Positions 7,302 through 14,148 of a DNA stretch of 19,803 nt are shown here, one piece after another. Position 1 is the first letter of the stretch; each line of letters starts with the position of its first letter. The notes below the pieces were generated by a model. That model was given only the letters and a program-made list of their open reading frames with translations. It searched no databases and was not told where the DNA came from. The translations under genes were made by a program, and so were the position numbers. The DNA is from Bacteroidia bacterium (GTDB lineage: Bacteria; Bacteroidota; Bacteroidia; Bacteroidales; Azobacteroidaceae), in contig BNXB01000023.1 in the NCBI GenBank assembly GCA_025999255.1, forward strand, positions 1 to 19,803, in the 5' to 3' direction.

Positions 7302-7333
7302 AGATCCTCCTGTGCTATTGAATAGGGGGATCT
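7302..7333 (-). terminator. Hairpin between precursor and propeller genes (possible attenuator)
   Basis: Two 9-nt arms, 7302-7310 and 7325-7333, pair as AGATCC-CC with GG-GGATCT around a 14-nt loop, with one mismatch in the minus-strand RNA. The structure starts 17 nt after the precursor stop and is followed by an A/U-rich stretch without a clean U-run. It could lower transcription into the downstream genes or protect the precursor mRNA, which would let the peptide be made in excess over the other proteins. Confidence 0.4.
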
Positions 7334-7349
7334 GTTTCTTAGTAATGTC

Positions 7350-7682
7350 TCAACAGCCTGTAGCTCCTAAACACCATCCTGATCCTTTACCACAGGTTTC
7401 TTTCTTTGCTGTATACGACCTTTCATGTATATAAACAAAAGGAATTACAGTTACTTTATCAGTAAATGTACATTCGATTACATAAAACTTCCAATTGGTA
7501 AATAGAGGGCCTATTACGTATTCTTCATTGCCTCCTCCGCCTGATCCATCATCTTCTTTTCCTGCCGGAGCAGTTGGAGCCGTAATCGAGGATTGCGCCA
7601 TCGCTTCTGTATTCAATGAACTCAATCCGATTTCTACTGTGATTAACAAAACACTGAGTACCATAAATACCTTCTTTTTCAT
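7350..7682 (-). CDS. NVEALA-like secreted precursor peptide, 110 aa
   Basis: The protein has a basic N-terminus and hydrophobic segment (MKKKVFMVLSVLLITVEIGL) followed by NTEAMA at residues 24-29, one of the common departures from the NVEALA motif that marks leader ends in this Bacteroidetes family. After it come a Pro/Ala region, an acidic Gly-run (DGSGGGGNEE), a beta-rich stretch (FTNWKFYVIECTF) and a Cys-containing tail ending CGKGSGWCLGATGC. Cysteines are at 71, 97, 104 and 110. It is longer than typical NVEALA peptides. It is the first gene of the minus-strand island, followed by propeller and thioredoxin-like genes, and is divergent from the AAA ATPase. The Cys-rich tail could be a substrate for modification or disulfide formation, which is inference. 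The ATG at 7682 is the only start keeping the leader. Confidence 0.65.
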   Translation of the reverse strand: MKKKVFMVLSVLLITVEIGLSSLNTEAMAQSSITAPTAPAGKEDDGSGGGGNEEYVIGPLFTNWKFYVIECTFTDKVTVIPFVYIHERSYTAKKETCGKGSGWCLGATGC

Positions 7683-7816
7683 GACAAAGATAATTTAAAA
7701 ATTAATTCTTTTTTTGCGAATAAAATAATAAATTGCGACATCAATGACTATCAAGTAGTTGTATAAAAAAGTCAAAATACGGAGCAAACATTTTATTTTT
7801 CTTTTATTTAAAATGA

Positions 7817-7855
7817 ATGATTTCTTTCATTATACTGAAAGAAATCATATCTTTG
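7817..7855 (+). promoter_or_regulatory. Promoter of the AAA ATPase gene overlapped by a perfect inverted repeat
   Basis: A TATCTTTG box (7848-7855) matches the Bacteroidetes -7 consensus TAnnTTTG, with a TTTC at 7825-7828, 19 bp upstream, as a -33-like element. Initiation would be near 7862, giving a leader of about 25 nt before the ATG at 7887. A perfect 13-bp inverted repeat (arms 7817-7829 and 7836-7848, 6-bp spacer TTATAC) covers both promoter elements and is placed where a dimeric repressor would block transcription. Confidence 0.55.
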
Positions 7856-7886
7856 CAGTGAAAGATATAATAAAAATAGTAAGAAC

Positions 7887-9095
7887 ATGATACGACAAGA
7901 AGAAATAGCCATAGTGATAGATGCACAAAGAGATACATTCATGAAACAAGATTCCGGTTTTATTCGTGATGCTCTCTCTGTAATTCCCATAGCAGATTCA
8001 TTTGCTACGATAATAACCGGAATACGTCGATGTGGAAAAAGTACTTTGCTTTTACAACTGCTTCGTAAGAACTATCAGGATGCTATATATCTCAATTTCG
8101 ATGATATACGGTTATCCGGTTTTCAGGCAAATGACTTTGTCCGTCTTCACAAAGAAATAGAAAAGAGGGTAACAAAAATTCTTTTTTTTGATGAAATACA
8201 AACCGTTGAAGGATGGGAAAAATATGTCAATCAACTTTTGCGGGAAGGCTACAAAGTCTTCATAAGCGGTTCTAATGCTTCAATGCTAAGTATAGAGCTG
8301 GGAACATTCTTAACCGGAAGACATTTGTCTATGGAATTGTTTCCGTTCTCTTATTCCGAGTTCATACGATTCAAAGGACTTAACAGCGAAGAGAATGCTA
8401 TTATGGAATATTTGAAAGCCGGAGGAATACCTGAATACGTTAAAAGTGGAATGCCTGCCGTCTTAAATTCACTTGTTGACGATATACTTATACGGGATAT
8501 CGCCGTCAGACATTCTATCCGAGATGTCATTTCATTGCGGCAATTAACGGCATTTCTAATAACCAATATAGGCAATCTCATTTCGGCAAACAAATTGGTT
8601 GGAATGTTTGGTATAAAATCTCCTGCTACTTTTTTGGAATATTTTTCCTTTCTGAAAGATGCTTATTTGCTTGAATTTGTACCGATATTTAGTCATTCTT
8701 TAAAGATACAGGCTCGCAACCCTAAAAAAGTGTATGTAATGGATATGGGACTTTATACCGAAAATTCCGTATCGACAAGCGATAATATGGGAAGACGGTT
8801 AGAGAATCTTGTATTCCTGCATTTACGTCGAAAATACAAGAATATTTTCTATTACAAAGGAAAAGGAGAATGTGATTATATCACAATGGAAAAAAATTTC
8901 GTCAAAGAAGCGATACAAGTATGTTTGACTATAAATGACGAAAATTTTGATAGGGAATATGACGGATTGTCAGAAGCTATGCAGAATCTCAATATAAATG
9001 AAGGAACTATTGTAACTCTTAACCAAAGTGATACATTTGAGAAAAATGGTCTGATAATTAAGATGATTCCTGCTTATATATTTCTTGAACCGTAA
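7887..9095 (+). CDS. Stand-alone AAA ATPase, AAA_14/DUF4143 type, 402 aa
   Basis: The order of domains is a short N-terminal region, a P-loop ATPase and a C-terminal DUF4143 region. Walker A is GIRRCGKST at residues 45-53, Walker B is KILFFDE at 97-103, and a sensor-like KVFISGSNASM follows at about 123-133. FPFSYSEF (152-159) and GGIPEYV are typical of the family. The C-terminus has GECDY (327-331) and EAIQVC (341-346), an ExD...ExQ arrangement like a decayed or variant PD-(D/E)xK nuclease fold. Family size is about 380-430 aa, so the gene is full length. Members are widespread in Bacteroidetes, usually solitary, and of unknown cellular role. It is divergent from the precursor peptide gene, convergent with fmt, and has its own promoter, so it looks like an independent unit. 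Confidence 0.85.
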   Translation: MIRQEEIAIVIDAQRDTFMKQDSGFIRDALSVIPIADSFATIITGIRRCGKSTLLLQLLRKNYQDAIYLNFDDIRLSGFQANDFVRLHKEIEKRVTKILFFDEIQTVEGWEKYVNQLLREGYKVFISGSNASMLSIELGTFLTGRHLSMELFPFSYSEFIRFKGLNSEENAIMEYLKAGGIPEYVKSGMPAVLNSLVDDILIRDIAVRHSIRDVISLRQLTAFLITNIGNLISANKLVGMFGIKSPATFLEYFSFLKDAYLLEFVPIFSHSLKIQARNPKKVYVMDMGLYTENSVSTSDNMGRRLENLVFLHLRRKYKNIFYYKGKGECDYITMEKNFVKEAIQVCLTINDENFDREYDGLSEAMQNLNINEGTIVTLNQSDTFEKNGLIIKMIPAYIFLEP

Positions 9096-9178
9096 ATTAC
9101 TTATAATAAATCCCTTGCCCAACGAGTTGCGCAAGTCCGCAAAATGGCTTCAATGCTCTGATCTATTCCGAAAACTCG

Positions 9179-10147
9179 TTAAATAAGCCGATCTGCTTCC
9201 GTAATACGGTTGCCTCTTAAAAAATCAGCCACAGACATCCGTTTTTTTCCCGCCTGTTGAATGGAAACCAAACGGAGAAAACCATCATTCGTTGTCACAT
9301 CCATGATTTTTTTCCCATCGGTAACCAATGTTCCCGGACGGTTATTTTGTTTGGCAAAATGTTTTTCCGTTTCAAATATTTTCAGATGAAGCAATTCGCC
9401 GTTCGGAGTTTTCAACTCTGTCCAGGCTGCGGGATAAGGGGAAAGTCCCCGGATAAAATCATAAACCTGTTTAGTACTGTCATTCCAATTTATCTCACAG
9501 GTTTCCTTGAATATTTTAGGAGCTAACTTGGGTTCTTTCCCCTGCAAAATATCTTCCTGAGCTACGGAATCCAAATTACCGTTTAATATTCTATCAACAG
9601 TTTTCACCACCAGCTTTGCTCCGAGCAACATCAGGCGATCATGAACCATTCCCGCATCGTCATTATCATCGATAGGTATTTTTTCCTGTTCAATAATTTT
9701 CCCGGTATCGATTTCATGGGTCAGGAAAAAAGTAGTGACTCCCGTTTCCGTCTCACCATTGATAACAGCCCAGTTGATGGGGGCCGCTCCCCGATACTGG
9801 GGCAATAGCGAGGCATGCAGATTGAAAGTCCCCAGACACGGCATATCCCACACAACTTCCGGAAGCATCCGGAAAGCGACAACAATCTGTAAATCGGCTT
9901 TTAAAGCTTGTAATTCCGCTATAAATTGAGGATCCTTCAACTTTTCAGGTTGTAACAAGGGTAGGCTCCGGGACAGAGCATATTCTTTGACCGGGGAATA
10001 TTGTAATTTCAATCCTCTACCTGCCGGTTTATCCGGCATCGTGACCACTCCCACAACATTATATCCTCCTTCTACCAAAGCCTTAAGACTTTCAACGGCA
10101 AAATCCGGAGTTCCCATGTAAATTATCCTGAGGTCTTTTTTATCCAT
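9179..10147 (-). CDS. fmt: Methionyl-tRNA formyltransferase
   Basis: The enzyme transfers a formyl group from 10-formyl-tetrahydrofolate to Met-tRNA(fMet), making the initiator tRNA for translation. At 322 residues it is the normal length. The N-terminal formyltransferase Rossmann domain (about 5-185) starts RIIYMGTPDFAV. The catalytic residues are Asn109 and His111 in FNLHASLLPQYRGAAPINW and Asp147 in HEIDTGKII, matching the N/H/D triad of the E. coli enzyme. The basic C-terminal domain begins near 205 (INWNDSTKQVYDFIRGLSPY) and binds tRNA. It is the last gene of the minus-strand operon, starting 3 bp after the CLC stop codon, and so is likely translated from that transcript. It converges with the AAA ATPase across an 83-bp gap in which I see no convincing terminator. 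Confidence 0.97.
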   Translation of the reverse strand: MDKKDLRIIYMGTPDFAVESLKALVEGGYNVVGVVTMPDKPAGRGLKLQYSPVKEYALSRSLPLLQPEKLKDPQFIAELQALKADLQIVVAFRMLPEVVWDMPCLGTFNLHASLLPQYRGAAPINWAVINGETETGVTTFFLTHEIDTGKIIEQEKIPIDDNDDAGMVHDRLMLLGAKLVVKTVDRILNGNLDSVAQEDILQGKEPKLAPKIFKETCEINWNDSTKQVYDFIRGLSPYPAAWTELKTPNGELLHLKIFETEKHFAKQNNRPGTLVTDGKKIMDVTTNDGFLRLVSIQQAGKKRMSVADFLRGNRITEADRLI

Positions 10148-10150
10148 GAA

Positions 10151-11932
10151 TTATCCTTCTGAAAAATTTTCGACTAAAATATGTCGGTATGCATTGAATA
10201 TTTTTGACTTGGACACAAAACCCACATACTTCCCCCCATCATCTATAACCGGTAAGTTCCAGGCTTTCGTATCGTCAAAAATCTGCATAATCTTCTCCAT
10301 CGGCTGGTTAATATTGAGTTTAGCAGGAGGAGAGACCATAAATTTTTTCACATTAAACCGCTCATACAACTCCGGACGGAACATAATATTCCGTATATCG
10401 TCCAGGAGAACAACTCCCCGTAAAATTCCTTGTTGATCGGTTACGGGAAACACGTTCCTCTTCGATTTTGCAATGGCCTTAATAACGTCTCCAAGCATCA
10501 TTTCAGGTTTGACTTCGATAAGATCGGTCTCGATAACCGTATTAAGATTAAGCAGCGTCAAAACCGCCTTATCTTTGTGATGGGTCAATAATTCTCCTTT
10601 CTGGGCCAGACGCATGGAATACAAACTATGTCTCTCGAAAGACAGAATGGTAATATACGAACTGATGGAGACAATCATTAAAGGCAGGAACAAGTCAAAT
10701 CCTCCGGTTAATTCCGCTATCAGGAAGACCGCAGTCAATGGAGCGTGCATCACGCCGGCCATCATTCCGGCCATTCCCATCAAAGCAAAATTCTCTTCCG
10801 GCAAATGACTGAATATTCCCAGATAATTGGAAGCATATGAAAAGGTAAAGCCGACAATGCTTCCCAAAAATAATGAAGGGGCGAATATTCCGCCGCAACC
10901 TCCTCCCCCATTGGTAGCGCTGGAGGCAAATACCTTAAGCAGAATAATCAATACCATGAAAATGATCACTCCCATGGAACTTGATTTCATATCGTAAAAA
11001 AGGCTCCCGTCAAGTAACTGACTGTACTGATGCCCCAACAAAGAACCAATGGTATCATAACCTTCACCGTATAAAGGAGGTAACAGGAAAATCAGGATAC
11101 TTAAAACAACAGCTCCGAACGCAAACTTTTTCCAGAATGTTTTCAGTTTTCTGAATATACTCTCAAACCAGATGGTTGCCCGGGTAAAATACAAGGAAGC
11201 CAACCCACAGACAACGCCAAGTATCAGGACATAAGGAATCCTGCCGATGACAAACGCTTCCACCTGGGTAAACTTAAACATGGCTTCCTGACCCGTAAAA
11301 ATATAAGAAACGGTAGCCGCAGTAACCGAGGAAATCAGCAACGGAAGTACGGATGTCATAGTCAGATCCAACATCAACACTTCGATCGTAAACAGCAGAC
11401 CGGCAATCGGAGCCTTAAAAATTCCGGCAATAGCGCCGGCGGCGCCACAACCGACAAGCAACATCAAGGTCTTTTGTTCCATCTTGAACAAACTACCAAG
11501 ATTCGAGCCGATAGCAGCTCCCGTAAGCACTATAGGAGCCTCAGCCCCTACCGACCCGCCAAATCCGATAGTAATAGAACTGGCGACTAACGACGACCAG
11601 GTATTATGCCTCTTAATCCGGCTCTTACGTTGAGAGATGGCATATAAAATTTTAGTAACGCCATGGCCTATATCATCCTTTACAAGGTATTTGACAAACA
11701 ATCCGGAAAGCAGAATCCCTATAATAGGATAAACCAGATATAAATAGTTGGCATTCGTTACATCCATCCGTTCCGTAAGAACGCTCTGTATAAAATGAAT
11801 CATACTTTTTAAGAGAATTGCGGTCATAGCAGTCGCGATCCCAACTAAAAAGCTGATAATCAAAATAAAATGCTTCTCTTTTATATGTTTTTCTCTCCAG
11901 GAGAATAATGCATCAAACCAATTCCTAATCAT
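10151..11932 (-). CDS. CLC-family chloride channel/transporter with two CBS domains, 593 aa
   Basis: An inner-membrane CLC protein with about ten or more hydrophobic helices (20-430) and a cytoplasmic CBS pair (about 465-520 and 527-585). The selectivity motifs are DIGHGVTK (87-94, in place of the classic GSGIP, so His replaces the chloride-coordinating Ser), GGSVGAEAP with the gating Glu at 131, GGIFAPSL (347-354) and SLYSMRLA with the anion-coordinating Tyr438. A Glu at 184 in FTIE aligns with the internal proton glutamate of E. coli ClC, so proton-coupled exchange is more likely than a passive channel, though the changed first motif could alter anion preference. It lies in an operon 14 bp after the sugar phosphotransferase and 3 bp before fmt. 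This neighbourhood looks like conserved Bacteroidales housekeeping gene order, with no obvious functional link. Confidence 0.93.
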   Translation of the reverse strand: MIRNWFDALFSWREKHIKEKHFILIISFLVGIATAMTAILLKSMIHFIQSVLTERMDVTNANYLYLVYPIIGILLSGLFVKYLVKDDIGHGVTKILYAISQRKSRIKRHNTWSSLVASSITIGFGGSVGAEAPIVLTGAAIGSNLGSLFKMEQKTLMLLVGCGAAGAIAGIFKAPIAGLLFTIEVLMLDLTMTSVLPLLISSVTAATVSYIFTGQEAMFKFTQVEAFVIGRIPYVLILGVVCGLASLYFTRATIWFESIFRKLKTFWKKFAFGAVVLSILIFLLPPLYGEGYDTIGSLLGHQYSQLLDGSLFYDMKSSSMGVIIFMVLIILLKVFASSATNGGGGCGGIFAPSLFLGSIVGFTFSYASNYLGIFSHLPEENFALMGMAGMMAGVMHAPLTAVFLIAELTGGFDLFLPLMIVSISSYITILSFERHSLYSMRLAQKGELLTHHKDKAVLTLLNLNTVIETDLIEVKPEMMLGDVIKAIAKSKRNVFPVTDQQGILRGVVLLDDIRNIMFRPELYERFNVKKFMVSPPAKLNINQPMEKIMQIFDDTKAWNLPVIDDGGKYVGFVSKSKIFNAYRHILVENFSEG

Positions 11933-11946
11933 AATATAATTGAGAA

Positions 11947-13368
11947 TTAAATACCTTTCCCTGTCAGTATTGTTCTCACTGTATAAATCAATATCTTCAA
12001 ATCCAACAATAACGACATATTTTCATAATACAGGATATCGTATTGCATTCGTTCAACCATCTGTTCGACCGTGCTTGCATAGCCATACTTAACCATTCCC
12101 CAGGAAGTAATACCAGGACGGACATTATGAAGCAGATAGTAATAAGGCGCCATCCCGACAATCCGGTCGATGTAATATTTACGTTCGGGACGCGGACCGA
12201 CCAATGCCATATCTCCTTTCAGAACATTCCAAAACTGGGGAAGTTCATCCATACGATATTTCCGCATGTATTTACCGTACTTTGTGACCCGGGAATCTCC
12301 ATTCCCGGAAGAAAGTAAGGGTCCGTCTTTTTCAGCATCCTCTCTCATTGTACGGAATTTATAGATGTAAAAAGGCTTTCCCATGTACCCTATACGCTCC
12401 TGCTTCAGAAAAACAGGTCCCGGCGAATCCAGTTTCACTCTTATAGCCAAATAAGCATATAAAGGGGACAAAAATATTAAAATTAATACAGAAACAAGTT
12501 TATCCAGGGAATATTTAATATTTTTTTCCGCTTCGGAAAAATTATTGTCGGTTACATCAACTAACGGAACCCCTGTAAGCGTTGCTATTTTAACGCCTCC
12601 GGTAAGAATTCTCGTATAACTGACCGGTAATTTAATCGGCAGTTTATATTGATACAACGAATACAACAAACTCAATAAGACCTCGTCTTCTTCCGTATCG
12701 ACAGCGATTATCAATTCTTCAATCTTATATTCCCTTATCAGGAAACTCAAATCGTTCAATGTTCCGACAGCAGCTAACGGAGTATCACTCTTAGGAAAAC
12801 ATATCATACTTGTATCGACAAATCCTTCAATAGTATATCCCAACGAGTCCACAGGTTTACCGAGCTGATCCCTTATATCCGATGCTTTTTCCCCATTTCC
12901 CAATACCAATGCCTTAACTGTCCATTCCCCGTTCCGTATCTTTTTTGCAGCCCTGTTTGTTATCAAAGCCCGGAAAAAATAGGTAACGGCAAACAGGCAC
13001 AAAAATAACACGGCAAACTGCTTATAATACAAATAGAAATATTCAGGCATTCCATCTAACAAAACCGCAAAAAAGATCATAATAATACCAATCAGGGCAG
13101 TCCGGAACGTCACAAAGAATTCGGATAAGCGGGATTTTTCAAGCGGTTTATTATAATATCCCGAATAATAATGTAATATAATCCAGAAAAACGGCATAAT
13201 AACCTGTACGGCAAACACCCGGGGATACTTCATGAAACTGCACAAAGATTCCATACCCTCATATTGAGCGACTTCATAGTACCTCAAACTATTGAATATA
13301 AACCATGCAACAGCGGCCGAAAAGAAATCGGCAACCAGATACATCCAAAGTTGTGTAGCTTTTCTCAT
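11947..13368 (-). CDS. Polyprenyl-phosphate sugar-1-phosphate transferase, WcaJ/WbaP type, 473 aa
   Basis: This enzyme puts the first sugar-1-phosphate from a nucleotide sugar onto undecaprenyl phosphate, starting a capsule, exopolysaccharide or glycan unit at the inner membrane. About four membrane helices (8-30, 52-72, 86-105, 115-135) precede a Rossmann-like CoA-binding domain (about 150-250, ALVLGNG). A fifth, re-entrant hydrophobic segment (about 290-308) opens the catalytic bacterial sugar transferase domain (285-473). Its hallmarks are QERIGYMGKPFYIYKFRTM, the catalytic Asp-Glu pair at 374-375 in RMDELPQFWNVLKGDMALVG and PRPE. The length fits the large multi-domain members. It starts 7 bp after the YrdC-type gene's stop, within the operon. 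The exact sugar (glucose, galactose or another) cannot be told from this sequence. No other capsule gene is nearby. Confidence 0.93.
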   Translation of the reverse strand: MRKATQLWMYLVADFFSAAVAWFIFNSLRYYEVAQYEGMESLCSFMKYPRVFAVQVIMPFFWIILHYYSGYYNKPLEKSRLSEFFVTFRTALIGIIMIFFAVLLDGMPEYFYLYYKQFAVLFLCLFAVTYFFRALITNRAAKKIRNGEWTVKALVLGNGEKASDIRDQLGKPVDSLGYTIEGFVDTSMICFPKSDTPLAAVGTLNDLSFLIREYKIEELIIAVDTEEDEVLLSLLYSLYQYKLPIKLPVSYTRILTGGVKIATLTGVPLVDVTDNNFSEAEKNIKYSLDKLVSVLILIFLSPLYAYLAIRVKLDSPGPVFLKQERIGYMGKPFYIYKFRTMREDAEKDGPLLSSGNGDSRVTKYGKYMRKYRMDELPQFWNVLKGDMALVGPRPERKYYIDRIVGMAPYYYLLHNVRPGITSWGMVKYGYASTVEQMVERMQYDILYYENMSLLLDLKILIYTVRTILTGKGI

Positions 13369-13375
13369 TCCTTGT

Positions 13376-13939
13376 TCATGGCCTGATTATTTGTATTTCG
13401 CCTCCTTTTCCCAACTTAATAATACCGGATGGTTCAGGATTGTTTTTTTCTTCTCTCCGGAAATTCACTATGTAATCAACGGATTTTTTAATATTTTCGT
13501 CTATTTCGGAAAAATTTCCGGGGGAAGGCATCCCACTGATATTTGCAGAAGTAGAAACGACCGGTTTTTTAAAACGGGCGCAAAGACCCTGGGAGAACTT
13601 TTCTTTTGTAATCCGGATACCAATGGAACCGTCACCGGCAATCAAATTGGGAGCCAGATTTTTTGCTCCGGAATAAATAATCGTCAAAGGCTTATCTGCC
13701 ACTTCAATCAGATTTAACGCTATTTCAGGTAAATCATCCACATAATAATCCAGATAATCCGGAGAGTCTATCAAAACCAACATGGATTTGGAATCAGCAC
13801 GTTGTTTAATTTCATATACCCGTTTAACGGCTGCCTCGTTCATCGCATCGCATCCTATTCCCCAAATCGTATCCGTAGGATAGAGAATAATACCTCCCCG
13901 GGAGAGAATTTCACAAGCCCTTTTTATTTCGTCGTTCAT
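13376..13939 (-). CDS. Threonylcarbamoyl-AMP synthase, YrdC/Sua5/TsaC family, 187 aa
   Basis: It makes L-threonylcarbamoyl-AMP from threonine, bicarbonate and ATP, the first step of the t6A37 modification of ANN-decoding tRNAs. The single YrdC domain carries IILYPTDTIWGIGCDA (17-32), the basic KQRADSKSM patch (45-53), DKPLTIIY (82-89), GIRI and VVSTSANISG (127-136). The C-terminal Sua5 extension is absent, so it is the short TsaC/YwlC-like form. It is the first gene of the four-gene operon with the sugar phosphotransferase, CLC and fmt. A TAnnTTTG-type box lies at 13959-13966, about 20 bp upstream of the ATG. The whole coding region is intact. Confidence 0.93.
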   Translation of the reverse strand: MNDEIKRACEILSRGGIILYPTDTIWGIGCDAMNEAAVKRVYEIKQRADSKSMLVLIDSPDYLDYYVDDLPEIALNLIEVADKPLTIIYSGAKNLAPNLIAGDGSIGIRITKEKFSQGLCARFKKPVVSTSANISGMPSPGNFSEIDENIKKSVDYIVNFRREEKNNPEPSGIIKLGKGGEIQIIRP

Positions 13940-13958
13940 ATTCCAAGAAAATCAAGCG

Positions 13959-13966
13959 CAAATATA
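13959..13966 (-). promoter_or_regulatory. Candidate promoter (-7 box) of the YrdC-to-fmt operon
   Basis: The minus strand reads TATATTTG here, a match to the Bacteroidetes TAnnTTTG box, which would start transcription about 12 nt before the ATG at 13939. No good TTTG lies 19-21 bp further up. The -33 position (13985-13992) falls within the first unit of the 10-bp repeat array (TTAACTCC), so the repeat may affect promoter strength. Confidence 0.4.
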
Positions 13967-13980
13967 GTCATTCATGTTTT

Positions 13981-14080
13981 TACAGGGAGTTAAAAGAAGT
14001 TACAGAAAGTTAAAAGGAGATGAGGGGAGTTATAGGGAGTTACAAGGAGTTAAAAGAAGTTACAGGGAGTTACAGGAATA
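13981..14080 (+). repeat. Tandem array of ten 10-bp units
   Basis: Ten consecutive 10-bp units cover exactly 13981-14080. Examples are TACAGGGAGT, TAAAAGAAGT, TATAGGGAGT and TACAAGGAGT, giving a consensus near TAMARGRAGT, with most changes at positions 3-7. The 10-bp period matches about one DNA turn, and a unit is not a multiple of three, so it is not coding. The last 3.4 units form the left arm of the inverted repeat at 14046-14136. It lies between the BlaR1-like gene and the YrdC-type operon. Confidence 0.9.
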
Positions 14081-14136
14081 AAATGAAATACCTTTTCCCA
14101 TCATTCCTGTAACTCCCTGTAACTTCTTTTAACTCC
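14046..14136. repeat. Long perfect inverted repeat (34-bp arms, 23-bp loop)
   Basis: Arms 14046-14079 and 14103-14136 are perfectly complementary over 34 bp with a 23-nt loop (14080-14102). Beyond the arms the complementarity continues out of register by one 10-bp unit, because the left array has an extra unit (about 14036-14045). The inverted units continue to about 14155, into the last codon of the BlaR1-like gene. In the minus-strand transcript the structure begins 13 nt after that gene's TAA, so it could end transcription or protect the 3' end. No U-tract follows, so it is not a textbook intrinsic terminator. Confidence 0.85.
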
Positions 14137-14148
14137 CTATAACTCCCT

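Noticed and set aside
7685..7692. TAnnTTTG-like box (minus strand TATCTTTG) just before the precursor peptide start
   Set aside because: It ends only 2 bp before the ATG, so transcription would begin inside the coding region, and no TTTG lies 19-21 bp upstream.
9132..9179. Inverted pair AACGAGTT / AACTCGTT between the AAA ATPase and fmt as a shared terminator
   Set aside because: The 8-bp arms are about 40 bp apart with no U-tract, so this is too weak to call.
13292..13717. 141-residue plus-strand ORF opposite the YrdC-type gene
   Set aside because: It lies wholly across two clearly identified minus-strand genes and shows no protein-family features.
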